DNA of 64,000 nucleotides. Source: Bombus terrestris. Lineage: Eukaryota > Arthropoda > Insecta > Hymenoptera > Apidae. Below the pieces are notes generated by a model, which did not search any database, was not told where the DNA came from, and worked only from the letters and a program-made list of their open reading frames with translations. Positions 47,926 to 63,033 of this stretch are shown piece by piece. Numbering within the stretch: position 1 is the stretch's first letter; every line of letters starts with the position of its first letter. Location of the stretch: NCBI RefSeq assembly GCF_910591885.1, contig NC_063275.1, forward strand, positions 558,001 to 622,000, written 5' to 3'. Position numbers and translations under genes: made by a program.

Positions 47926-50900
47926 AACGTTATATCGTAATAGTATATAACGTTATACGTTATATCCTATTACTATACAACGTTATACGTTATATCGTAA
48001 TAGTATATAACGTTATACGTTATATCGTAATACTATACAACGTTATACGTTATATCGTAATAGTATATAACGTTATACGTTATATGGTAATACAATATAA
48101 CGTTATACCTTATATCGGAATACTATACAACGTTATACGTTATATCGTATTACTATACAACGTTATACGTTATATCGTATTACTATACAACGTTATACGT
48201 TATATCGTAATAGTATATAACGTTATACGTTATATGGTAATAGTATATAACGTTATACGTTATATCGTATTACTATACAACGTTATACGTTATATCGTAA
48301 TAGTATATAACGTTAGACGTTATATCGTAATAGTATATAACGTTATAAATTATATCCTATTACTATACAACGTTATACGTTATATCGTAATAGTATATAA
48401 CGTTATACGTTATATCGTAATACTATACAACGTTATACGTTATATCGTATTACTATACAACGTTATACGTTATATCGTAATAGTATATAACGTTATACAT
48501 TATATCCTATTACTATACAACGTTATACGTTATATCGTAATAGTATATAACGTTATACGTTATATCGTAATACTATACAACGTTATACGTTATATCGTAA
48601 AAGTATATAACGTTATACGTTATATCGCAATACTATACAACGTTATACGTTATATCGTAATAGTATATAACGTTATACGTTATATCGTAATACTATACAA
48701 CGTTATACGTTATATCGCAATACTATACAACGTTATACGTTATATCGTAATAGTATATAACGTTATACGTTATATCGTAATAGTATATAACGTTATACGT
48801 TATATCGTAACACTATATAACGTTATACGTTATATCGTAATAGTATATAACGTTATACGTTATATGGTAATACAATATAACGTTATACCTTATATCGGAA
48901 TACTATACAACGTTATACGTTATATCGTATTACTATACAACGTTATACGTTATATCGTATTACTATACAACGTTATACGTTATATCGTAATAGTATACAA
49001 CGTTATACGTTATATCGTATTACTATACAACGTTATACGTTATATCGTATTACTATACAACGTTATACGTTATATCGTAATAGTATATAACGTTATACGT
49101 TATATGGTAATAGTATATAACGTTATACGTTATATCGTATTACTATACAACGTTATACGTTATATCGGAATAGTATATAACGTTATACATTATATCCTAT
49201 TACTATACAACGTTATACGTTATATCGTAATACTATACAACGTTATACGTTATATCGCAATACTATACAACGTTATACGTTATATCGTAATAGTATATAA
49301 CGTTATACGTTATATCCGATTACTATACATCGTTATAGGTTATGTCGTATTACTATACAACGTTATACGTTATATCGTAATAGTATATAACGTTATACGT
49401 TATATGGTAATACAATATAACGTTATACGTTATATCGTAATACTATACAACGTTATACGTTATATCTTAATAGTATATAACGTTATACGTTATATCGTAT
49501 TACTATACAACGTTATACGTTATATCGTATTACTATACAACGTTATACGTTATATCGTAATAGTATATAACGTTATACATTATATCCTATTACTATACAA
49601 CGTTATACGTTATATCGTAATAGTATATAACGTTATACGTTATATCGTAATACTATACAACGTTATACGTTATATCGTAAAAGTATATAACGTTATACGT
49701 TATATCGCAATACTATACAACGTTATACGTTATATCGTAATAGTATATAACGTTATACGTTATATCGTAATACTATACAACGTTATACGTTATATCGCAA
49801 TACTATACAACGTTATACGTTATATCGTAATAGTATATAACGTTATACGTTATATCGTAATAGTATATAACGTTATACGTTATATCGTAACACTATATAA
49901 CGTTATACGTTATATCGTAATAGTATATAACGTTATACGTTATATCGTATTACTATACAACGTTATACGTTATATCGTAATAGTATATAACGTTATACGT
50001 TATATCGCAGTACTATACAACGTTATACGTTCTATGGTAATAGTATATAACGTTATACGTTATATGGTAATACAATATAACGTTATACGTTATATCGTAA
50101 TACTATACAACGTTATACGTTATATCGTAATAGTATATAACGTTATACATTATATCCTATTACTATACAACGTTATACGTTATATCGTAATAGTATATAA
50201 CGTTATACATTATATCCTATTACTATACAACGTTATACGTTATATCGTAAAAGTATATAACGTTATACGTTATATCGCAATACTATACAACGTTATACGT
50301 TATATCGTAATAGTATATAACGTTATACGTTATATCGTAATACTATACAACGTTATACGTTATATCGCAATACTATACAACTTTATACGTTATATCGTAA
50401 TAGTATATAACGTTATACGTTATATGGTAATACAATATAACGTTATACGTTATGTCGTATTACCATACAACGTTATACGTTATATCGTAATAGTATATAA
50501 CGTTATACGTTATATGGTAATACAATATAACGTTATACGTTATATCGTAATACTATACAACGTTATTCGTTATATCGTAATAGTATATAACGTTATACGT
50601 TATATCCTATTACTATACAACGTTATACGTTATATCGTAATAGTATATAACGTTATACATTATATCCTATTACTATACAACGTTATACGTTAAATCGTAA
50701 TAGTATATAACGTTATACGTTATATCGTAATACTATACAACGTTATACGTTATATCGCAATACTATACAACGTTATACGTTATATCGTAATAGTATATAA
50801 CGTTATACGTTATATCGTAATAGTATATAACGTTATACGTTATATCGTAACACTATATAACGTTATACGTTATATCGTAATAGTATATAACGTTATACGT

Positions 50901-53558
50901 TATATCGTATTACTATACAACGTTATACGTTATATCGTAATAGTATATAACGTTATACGTTATATCGTAACACTATATAACGTTATACGTTATATCGTAA
51001 TAGTATATAACGTTATACGTTATATCGTATTACTATACAACGTTATACGTTATATCGTATTACTATACAACGTTATACGTTATATCGTATTATTATACAA
51101 CGTTATACGTTATATCGTATTACTATACAACGTTATACGTTATATCGTATTACTATACAACGTTATACGTTATATCGTATTACTATACAACGTTATACGC
51201 TATATCGTATTACTATACAACGTTATACGTTATGTCGTATTACTATACAACGTTATACGTCATATCGTAATAGTATATAACGTTATACATTATATCCTAT
51301 TACTATACAACGTTATACGTTATATCGTAATAGTATATAACGTTATACATTATATCCTATTACTATACAACGTTATACGTTATATCGTAATAGTATATAA
51401 CGTTATACGTTATATCGTAATACTATACAACGTTATACGTTATATCGTAACACTATACAACGTTATACGTTATATCGTAATAGTATATAACGTTATACGT
51501 TATATCGTATTACTATACAACGTTATACGTTATATCGTATTACTATACAACGTTATACGTTATATCGTATTACTATACAACGTTATACGTTATATCGTAT
51601 TACTATACAACGTTATACGCTATATCGTATTACTATACAACGTTATACGTTATGTCGCATTACTATACAACGTTATACGTTATATGGTAATACAATATAA
51701 CGTTATACGTTATATCGTAATACTATACAACGTTATACGTTATATCGCAATACTATACAACGTTATACGTTATATCGTAATAGTATATAACGTTATACGT
51801 TATATCGTAATACTATACAACGTTATACGTTATATCGTAATACTATACAACGTTATACGTTATATCGCAATACTATACAACGTTATACGTTATATCGTAA
51901 TAGTATATAACGTTATACGTTATATGGTAATACAATATAACGTTATACGTTATATCGTAATACTATACAACGTTATACGTTATATCGTAATAGTATATAA
52001 CGTTATACATTATATCCTATTACTATACAACGTTATACGTTATATCGTAATACTATACAACGTTATACGTTATATCGCAATACTATACAACGTTATACGT
52101 TATATCGTAATAGTATATAACGTTATACGTTATATCCGATTACTATACAACGTTATGCCTTATATCGTAATACTATACAACATTATACGCTATATCGTAT
52201 TACTATACAACGTTATACGTTATGTCGTATTACTATACAACGTTATACGTTATATCGTAATAGTATATAACGTTATACGTTATATGGTAATACAATATAA
52301 CGTTATACGTTATATCGTAATAGTATATAACGTTATACATTATATCCTATTACTATACAACGTTATACGTTATATCGTAATAGTATATAACGTTATACGT
52401 TATATGGTAATACAATATAACGTTATACCTTATATTGTAATACTATACAACGTTATACGTTATATCGTAATAGTATATAACGTTATACATTATATCCTAT
52501 TACTATACAACGTTATACGTTATATCGTAATACTATACAACGTTATACGTTATATCGTAATAGTATATAACGTTATACATTATATCCTATTACTATACAA
52601 CGTTATACGTTATATCGTAATACTATACAACGTTATACGTTATATCGTAATAGTATATAACGTTAGACGTTATATCGTAATACTATACGACGTTATACGT
52701 TATATCGCAATAGTATATAATGTTATACGTTATATCGTAACACAATATAACGTTATACCTTATATCGTAATACTATGCAAGGTTATACGTTATATCGGAA
52801 TAGTATATAACGTTATACATTATATCCTATTACTATACAACGTTATACGTTATATCGTAATAGTATATAACGTTATACGTTATATCGTAATACTATACAA
52901 CGTTATACGTTATATCGCAATACTATACAACGTTATACGTTATATCGTAATAGTATATAACGTTATACGTTATATGGTAATACAATATAACGTTATACGT
53001 TATATCGTAATACTATACAACGTTATACGTTATATCGTAATAGTATATAACGTTATACGTTATATCGTATTACTATGCAACGTTATACGTTATATCGTAT
53101 TACTATACAACGTTATACGTTATATCGTATTACTATACAACGTTGTACGTTATATCGTAATAGTATATAACGTTATACGTTATATGGTAATACAATATAA
53201 CGTTATACGTTATATCGTAATACTATACAACGTTATACGTTATATCGTAATAGTATATAACGTTATACGTTATATGGTAATACAATATAACGTTATACCT
53301 TATATCGTAATACTATACAACGTTATACGTTATATCGTATTACTATACAACGTTATACGTTATATCGTATTACTACACAACGTTATACGTTATATCGTAA
53401 TAGTATATACCGTTATACGTTATATAGTAATAGTATATAACGTTATACGTTATATGGTAATACAATATAACGTTATACGTTATATCGTAATACTATACAA
53501 CGTTATACGTTATATCGTAATAGTATATAACGTTATACGTTATATCCTATTACTATAC
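47926..53558. repeat. Block of 188 units opened by a 23-bp unit
   Basis: It has 187 full units plus the 23-bp unit at 47926-47948. It starts like a 1,403-bp repeat, then carries a 1,080-bp-spaced repeat marked by GTAAAAGTATAT (about 48,598 and 49,678), runs of ATTAC-tail units near 51,031-51,210 and 51,501-51,660, and a four-unit marker cassette with ATGCCT at about 52,136-52,230. TTAAATCG makes an in-frame TAA at 50,691-50,693. Much of it recurs in the 57408 block. Confidence 0.92.
48481..49940. repeat. 1,080-bp spaced repeat of a ~13-unit segment
   Basis: A series starting with ATCCTATTAC units and containing the rare GTAAAAGTATAT unit (about 48,598 and 49,678), alternating CGCAATAC units and an AACACTATAT unit occurs twice, 1,080 bp (36 units) apart. 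A partial third series with the same AAAAG mark starts near 50,248. Confidence 0.86.
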
Positions 53559-54961
53559 AACGTTATATCGTAATAGTATATAACGTTATACGTTATATCC
53601 TATTACTATACAACGTTATACGTTATATCGTAATAGTATATAACGTTATACGTTATATCGTAATACTATACAACGTTATACGTTATATCGTAATAGTATA
53701 TAACGTTATACGTTATATGGTAATACAATATAACGTTATACCTTATATCGGAATACTATACAACGTTATACGTTATATCGTATTACTATACAACGTTATA
53801 CGTTATATCGTATTACTATACAACGTTATACGTTATATCGTAATAGTATATAACGTTATACGTTATATGGTAATAGTATATAACGTTATACGTTATATCG
53901 TATTACTATACAACGTTATACGTTATATCGTAATAGTATATAACGTTAGACGTTATATCGTAATAGTATATAACGTTATACGTTATATGGTAATACAATA
54001 TAGCGTTATACGTTATATCGTAATACTATACAACGTTATACGTTATATCGTAATAGTATATAACGTTATACCTTATATCGTAATACTATACAAGGTTATA
54101 CGTTATATCGGAATAGTATATAACGTTATACATTATATCCTATTACTATACAACGTTATACGTTATATCGTAATACTATACAACGTTATACGTTATATCG
54201 CAATACTATACAACGTTATACGTTATATCGTAATAGTATATAACGTTATACGTTATATCCGATTACTATACATCGTTATAGGTTATGTCGTATTACTATA
54301 CAACGTTATACGTTATATCGTAATAGTATATAACGTTATACGTTATATGGTAATACAATATAACGTTATACGTTATATCGTAATACTATACAACGTTATA
54401 CGTTATATCTTAATAGTATATAACGTTATACGTTATATCGTATTACTATACAACGTTATACGTTATATCGTATTACTATACAACGTTATACGTTATATCG
54501 TAATAGTATATAACGTTATACATTATATCCTATTACTATACAACGTTATACGTTATATCGTAATAGTATATAACGTTATACGTTATATGGTAATACAATA
54601 TAACGTTATACGTTATATCGTAATACTATACAACGTTATACGTTATATCGTAATAGTATATAACGTTATACGTTATATGGTAATACAATATAACGTTATA
54701 CCTTATATCGTAATACTATACAACGTTATACGTTATATCGTATTACTATACAACGTTATACGTTATATCGTATTACTACACAACGTTATACGTTATATCG
54801 TAATAGTATATAACGTTATACGTTATATAGTAATAGTATATAACGTTATACGTTATATGGTAATACAATATAACTTTATACGTTATATCGTAATACTATA
54901 CAACGTTATACGTTATATCGTAATAGTATATAACGTTATACATTATATCCTATTACTATAC
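53559..54961. repeat. 1,403-bp higher-order repeat (47 units), copy 2
   Basis: It has 46 full units plus the 23-bp unit at 53559-53581. The unit order matches 46523-47925 and 56005-57407. A private variant is AACTTTATACG near 54,872. Confidence 0.93.
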
Positions 54962-56004
54962 AACGTTATATCGTAATAGTATATAACGTTATACGTTATA
55001 TCCTATTACTATACAACGTTATACGTTATATCGTAATAGTATATAACGTTATACGTTATATCGTAATACTATACAACGTTATACGTTATATCGTAATAGT
55101 ATATAACGTTATACGTTATATGGTAATACAATATAACGTTATACCTTATATCGGAATACTATACAACGTTATACGTTATATCGTATTACTATACAACGTT
55201 ATACGTTATATCGTATTACTATACAACGTTATACGTTATATCGTAATAGTATATAACGTTATACATTATATCCTATTACTATACAACGTTATACGTTATA
55301 TCGTAATAGTATATAACGTTATACGTTATATCGTAATACTATACAACGTTATACGTTATATCGCAATACTATACAACGTTATACGTTATATCGTAATAGT
55401 ATATAACGTTATACGTTATATGGTAATACAATATAACGTTATACGTTATATCGTAATACTATACAACGTTATACGTTATATCGTAATAGTATATAACGTT
55501 ATACGTTATATCGTATTACTATGCAACGTTATACGTTATATCGTATTACTATACAACGTTATACGTTATATCGTATTACTATACAACGTTGTACGTTATA
55601 TCGTAATAGTATATAACGTTATACGTTATATGGTAATACAATATAACGTTATACGTTATATCGTAATACTATACAACGTTATACGTTATATCGTAATAGT
55701 ATATAACGTTATACGTTATATGGTAATACAATATAACGTTATACCTTATATCGTAATACTATACAACGTTATACGTTATATCGTATTACTATACAACGTT
55801 ATACGTTATATCGTATTACTACACAACGTTATACGTTATATCGTAATAGTATATAACGTTATACGTTATATAGTAATAGTATATAACGTTATACGTTATA
55901 TGGTAATACAATATAACGTTATACGTTATATCGTAATACTATACAACGTTATACGTTATATCGTAATAGTATATAACGTTATACATTATATCCTATTACT
56001 ATAC
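54962..56004. repeat. 1,043-bp block (35 units) opened by a 23-bp unit
   Basis: It has 34 full units plus the 23-bp unit at 54962-54984. It begins and ends like the 1,403-bp repeat, but the middle (marker cassette and GGAATAG unit) is replaced by a shorter series including CTATGCAACG and TTGTACG, which is also found in the 44520 block. It lies between two 1,403-bp copies. Confidence 0.92.
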
Positions 56005-57407
56005 AACGTTATATCGTAATAGTATATAACGTTATACGTTATATCCTATTACTATACAACGTTATACGTTATATCGTAATAGTATATAACGTTATACGTT
56101 ATATCGTAATACTATACAACGTTATACGTTATATCGTAATAGTATATAACGTTATACGTTATATGGTAATACAATATAACGTTATACCTTATATCGGAAT
56201 ACTATACAACGTTATACGTTATATCGTATTACTATACAACGTTATACGTTATATCGTATTACTATACAACGTTATACGTTATATCGTAATAGTATATAAC
56301 GTTATACGTTATATGGTAATAGTATATAACGTTATACGTTATATCGTATTACTATACAACGTTATACGTTATATCGTAATAGTATATAACGTTAGACGTT
56401 ATATCGTAATAGTATATAACGTTATACGTTATATGGTAATACAATATAGCGTTATACGTTATATCGTAATACTATACAACGTTATACGTTATATCGTAAT
56501 AGTATATAACGTTATACCTTATATCGTAATACTATACAAGGTTATACGTTATATCGGAATAGTATATAACGTTATACATTATATCCTATTACTATACAAC
56601 GTTATACGTTATATCGTAATACTATACAACGTTATACGTTATATCGCAATACTATACAACGTTATACGTTATATCGTAATAGTATATAACGTTATACGTT
56701 ATATCCGATTACTATACATCGTTATAGGTTATGTCGTATTACTATACAACGTTATACGTTATATCGTAATAGTATATAACGTTATACGTTATATGGTAAT
56801 ACAATATAACGTTATACGTTATATCGTAATACTATACAACGTTATACGTTATATCTTAATAGTATATAACGTTATACGTTATATCGTATTACTATACAAC
56901 GTTATACGTTATATCGTATTACTATACAACGTTATACGTTATATCGTAATAGTATATAACGTTATACATTATATCCTATTACTATACAACGTTATACGTT
57001 ATATCGTAATAGTATATAACGTTATACGTTATATGGTAATACAATATAACGTTATACGTTATATCGTAATACTATACAACGTTATACGTTATATCGTAAT
57101 AGTATATAACGTTATACGTTATATGGTAATACAATATAACGTTATACCTTATATCGTAATACTATACAACGTTATACGTTATATCGTATTACTATACAAC
57201 GTTATACGTTATATCGTATTACTACACAACGTTATACGTTATATCGTAATAGTATATAACGTTATACGTTATATAGTAATAGTATATAACGTTATACGTT
57301 ATATGGTAATACAATATAACGTTATACGTTATATCGTAATACTATACAACGTTATACGTTATATCGTAATAGTATATAACGTTATACATTATATCCTATT
57401 ACTATAC
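56005..57407. repeat. 1,403-bp higher-order repeat (47 units), copy 3
   Basis: It has 46 full units plus the 23-bp unit at 56005-56027. No private variant was noticed, so this copy is closest to the consensus of the three. Confidence 0.93.
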
Positions 57408-60400
57408 AACGTTATATCGTAATAGTATATAACGTTATACGTTATATCCTATTACTATACAACGTTATACGTTATATCGTAATAGTATATAACGTTATAC
57501 GTTATATCGTAATACTATACAACGTTATACGTTATATCGTAATAGTATATAACGTTATACGTTATATGGTAATACAATATAACGTTATACCTTATATCGG
57601 AATACTATACAACGTTATACGTTATATCGTATTACTATACAACGTTATACGTTATATCGTATTACTATACAACGTTATACGTTATATCGTAATAGTATAT
57701 AACGTTATACGTTATATGGTAATAGTATATAACGTTATACGTTATATCGTAATACTATACAACGTTATACGTTATATCGTAATAGTATATAACGTTAGAC
57801 GTTATATCGTAATAGTATATAACGTTATACGTTATATGGTAATACAATATAGCGTTATACGTTATATCGTAATACTATACAACGTTATACGTTATATCGT
57901 AATAGTATATAACGTTATACCTTATATCGTAATACTATACAAGGTTATACGTTATATCGGAATAGTATATAACGTTATACATTATATCCTATTACTATAC
58001 AACGTTATACGTTATATCGTAATACTATACAACGTTATACGTTATATCGCAATACTATACAACGTTATACGTTATATCGTAATAGTATATAACGTTATAC
58101 GTTATATCCGATTACTATACATCGTTATAGGTTATGTCGTATTACTATACAACGTTATACGTTATATCGTAATAGTATATAACGTTATACGTTATATGGT
58201 AATACAATATAACGTTATACGTTATATCGTAATACTATACAACGTTATACGTTATATCTTAATAGTATATAACGTTATACGTTATATCGTATTACTATAC
58301 AACGTTATACGTTATATCGTATTACTATACAACGTTATACGTTATATCGTAATAGTATATAACGTTATACATTATATCCTATTACTATACAACGTTATAC
58401 GTTATATCGTAATAGTATATAACGTTATACGTTATATCGTAATACTATACAACGTTATACGTTATATCGTAAAAGTATATAACGTTATACGTTATATCGC
58501 AATACTATACAACGTTATACGTTATATCGTAATAGTATATAACGTTATACGTTATATCGTAATACTATACAACGTTATACGTTATATCGCAATACTATAC
58601 AACGTTATACGTTATATCGTAATAGTATATAACGTTATACGTTATATCGTAATAGTATATAACGTTATACGTTATAACGTAACACTATATAACGTTATAC
58701 GTTATATCGTAATAGTATATAACGTTATACGTTATATCGTATTACTATACAACGTTATACGTTATATCGTAATAGTATATAACGTTATACGTTATATCGC
58801 AGTACTATACAACGTTATACGTTCTATGGTAATAGTATATAACGTTATACGTTATATGGTAATACAATATAACGTTATACGTTATATCGTAATACTATAC
58901 AACGTTATACGTTATATCGTAATAGTATATAACGTTATACATTATATCCTATTACTATACAACGTTATACGTTATATCGTAATAGTATATAACGTTATAC
59001 ATTATATCCTATTACTATACAACGTTATACGTTATATCGTAAAAGTATATAACGTTATACGTTATATCGCAATACTATACAACGTTATACGTTATATCGT
59101 AATAGTATATAACGTTATACGTTATATCGTAATACTATACAACGTTATACGTTATATCGCAATACTATACAACTTTATACGTTATATCGTAATAGTATAT
59201 AACGTTATACGTTATATGGTAATACAATATAACGTTATACGTTATGTCGTATTACCATACAACGTTATACGTTATATCGTAATAGTATATAACGTTATAC
59301 GTTATATGGTAATACAATATAACGTTATACGTTATATCGTAATACTATACAACGTTATTCGTTATATCGTAATAGTATATAACGTTATACGTTATATCCT
59401 ATTACTATACAACGTTATACGTTATATCGTAATAGTATATAACGTTATACATTATATCCTATTACTATACAACGTTATACGTTAAATCGTAATAGTATAT
59501 AACGTTATACGTTATATCGTAATACTATACAACGTTATACGTTATATCGCAATACTATACAACGTTATACGTTATATCGTAATAGTATATAACGTTATAC
59601 GTTATATCGTAATAGTATATAACGTTATACGTTATATCGTAATACTATATAACGTTATACGTTATATCGTAATAGTATATAACGTTATACGTTATATCGT
59701 ATTACTATACAACGTTATACGTTATATCGTAATAGTATATAACGTTATACGTTATATCGTAACACTATATAACGTTATACGTTATATCGTAATAGTATAT
59801 AACGTTATACGTTATATCGTATTACTATACAACGTTATACGTTATATCGTATTACTATACAACGTTATACGTTATATCGTATTATTATACAACGTTATAC
59901 GTTATATCGTATTACTATACAACGTTATACGTTATATCGTATTACTATACAACGTTATACGTTATATCGTATTACTATACAACGTTATACGCTATATCGT
60001 ATTACTATACAACGTTATACGTTATGTCGTATTACTATACAACGTTATACGTCATATCGTAATAGTATATAACGTTATACATTATATCCTATTACTATAC
60101 AACGTTATACGTTATATCGTAATAGTATATAACGTTATACATTATATCCTATTACTATACAACGTTATACGTTATATCGTAATAGTATATAACGTTATAC
60201 GTTATATCGTAATACTATACAACGTTATACGTTATATCGTAACACTATACAACGTTATACGTTATATCGTAATAGTATATAACGTTATACGTTATATCGT
60301 ATTACTATACAACGTTATACGTTATATCGTATTACTATACAACGTTATACGTTATATCGTATTACTATACAACGTTATACGTTATATCGTATTACTATAC

Positions 60401-62380
60401 AACGTTATACGCTATATCGTATTACTATACAACGTTATACGTTATGTCGCATTACTATACAACGTTATACGTTATATGGTAATACAATATAACGTTATAC
60501 GTTATATCGTAATACTATACAACGTTATACGTTATATCGCAATACTATACAACGTTATACGTTATATCGTAATAGTATATAACGTTATACGTTATATCGT
60601 AATACTATACAACGTTATACGTTATATCGTAACACTATACAACGTTATACGTTATATCGCAATACTATACAACGTTATACGTTATATCGTAATAGTATAT
60701 AACGTTATACGTTATATGGTAATACAATATAACGTTATACGTTATATCGTAATACTATACAACGTTATACGTTATATCGTAATAGTATATAACGTTATAC
60801 ATTATATCCTATTACTATACAACGTTATACGTTATATCGTAATACTATACAACGTTATACGTTATATCGCAATACTATACAACGTTATACGTTATATCGT
60901 AATAGTATATAACGTTATACGTTATATCCGATTACTATACAACGTTATGCCTTATATCGTAATACTATACAACATTATACGCTATATCGTATTACTATAC
61001 AACGTTATACGTTATGTCGTATTACTATACAACGTTATACGTTATATCGTAATAGTATATAACGTTATACGTTATATGGTAATACAATATAACGTTATAC
61101 GTTATATCGTAATAGTATATAACGTTATACATTATATCCTATTACTATACAACGTTATACGTTATATCGTAATAGTATATAACGTTATACGTTATATGGT
61201 AATACAATATAACGTTATACCTTATATTGTAATACTATACAACGTTATACGTTATATCGTAATAGTATATAACGTTATACATTATATCCTATTACTATAC
61301 AACGTTATACGTTATATCGTAATAGTATATAACGTTATACGTTATATCGTAATACTATACAACGTTATACGTTATATCGCAATACTATACAACGTTATAC
61401 GTTATATCGTAATAGTATATAACGTTATACGTTATATCGTATTACTATACAGCGTTATACGTTATATCGTAATAGTATATAACGTTAGACGTTATATCGT
61501 AATACTATACGACGTTATACGTTATATCGCAATAGTATATAATGTTATACGTTATATCGTAACACAATATAACGTTATACCTTATATCGTAATACTATGC
61601 AAGGTTATACGTTATATCGGAATAGTATATAACGTTATACATTATATCCTATTACTATACAACGTTATACGTTATATCGTAATAGTATATAACGTTATAC
61701 GTTATATCGTAATACTATACAACGTTATACGTTATATCGCAATACTATACAACGTTATACGTTATATCGTAATAGTATATAACGTTATACGTTATATGGT
61801 AATACAATATAACGTTATACGTTATATCGTAATACTATACAACGTTATACGTTATATCGTAATAGTATATAACGTTATACGTTATATCGTATTACTATGC
61901 AACGTTATACGTTATATCGTATTACTATACAACGTTATACGTTATATCGTATTACTATACAACGTTGTACGTTATATCGTAATAGTATATAACGTTATAC
62001 GTTATATGGTAATACAATATAACGTTATACGTTATATCGTAATACTATACAACGTTATACGTTATATCGTAATAGTATATAACGTTATACGTTATATGGT
62101 AATACAATATAACGTTATACCTTATATCGTAATACTATACAACGTTATACGTTATATCGTATTACTATACAACGTTATACGTTATATCGTATTACTACAC
62201 AACGTTATACGTTATATCGTAATAGTATATAACGTTATACGTTATATAGTAATAGTATATAACGTTATACGTTATATGGTAATACAATATAACGTTATAC
62301 GTTATATCGTAATACTATACAACGTTATACGTTATATCGTAATAGTATATAACGTTATACGTTATATCCTATTACTATAC
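57408..62380. repeat. Block of 166 units opened by a 23-bp unit
   Basis: It has 165 full units plus the 23-bp unit at 57408-57430. From about 57,946 it repeats 49,154 onward at a spacing of 8,792 bp, rising to 8,822 bp after about 61,300. It shares the TTAAATCG unit (TAA at 59,483-59,485) and the ATGCCT cassette (about 60,928). Private differences include TTATAACGTAAC near 58,672 and AACACTATAC near 60,631. Confidence 0.92.
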
Positions 62381-63033
62381 AACGTTATATCGTAATAGTA
62401 TATAACGTTATACGTTATATCGTAATAGTATATAACGTTATACGTTATATCGTAATACTATACAACGTTATACGTTATATCGTAATAGTATATAACGTTA
62501 TACGTTATATCGTATTACTATACAACGTTATACGTTATATCGTATTACTATACAACGTTATACGTTATATCGTAATAGTATATAACGTTATACATTATAT
62601 CCTATTACTATACAACGTTATACGTTATATCGTAATAGTATATAACGTTATACGTTATATGGTAATACAATATAACGTTATACGTTATATCGTAATACTA
62701 TACAACGTTATACGTTATATCGTAATAGTATATAACGTTATACGTTATATGGTAATACAATATAACGTTATACCTTATATCGTAATACTATACAACGTTA
62801 TACGTTATATCGTATTACTATACAACGTTATACGTTATATCGTATTACTACACAACGTTATACGTTATATCGTAATAGTATATAACGTTATACGTTATAT
62901 AGTAATAGTATATAACGTTATACGTTATATGGTAATACAATATAACGTTATACGTTATATCGTAATACTATACAACGTTATACGTTATATCGTAATAGTA
63001 TATAACGTTATACATTATATCCTATTACTATAC
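62381..63033. repeat. Block of 22 units opened by a 23-bp unit
   Basis: It has 21 full units plus the 23-bp unit at 62381-62403. The following unit is CGTAATAG rather than CCTATTAC, showing a crossover just right of the short unit. The remainder matches the common pre-boundary series seen at 28,615-28,989 and 42,262-42,636. Confidence 0.91.

Larger units (their letters stand above)
49154..62410. repeat. Segmental duplication, 8,792-8,822 bp spacing
   Basis: About 49,154-53,590 recurs at about 57,946-62,410. Spacing is 8,792 bp (294 x 30 - 28, four short units between) and grows to 8,822 bp after a rearranged patch (52,500-52,660 against about 61,290-61,480). Both copies share the TAA-bearing TTAAATCG unit, the ATGCCT cassette and the long ATTAC-tail runs. 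The 1,403-bp repeats lie between them. Confidence 0.9.
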
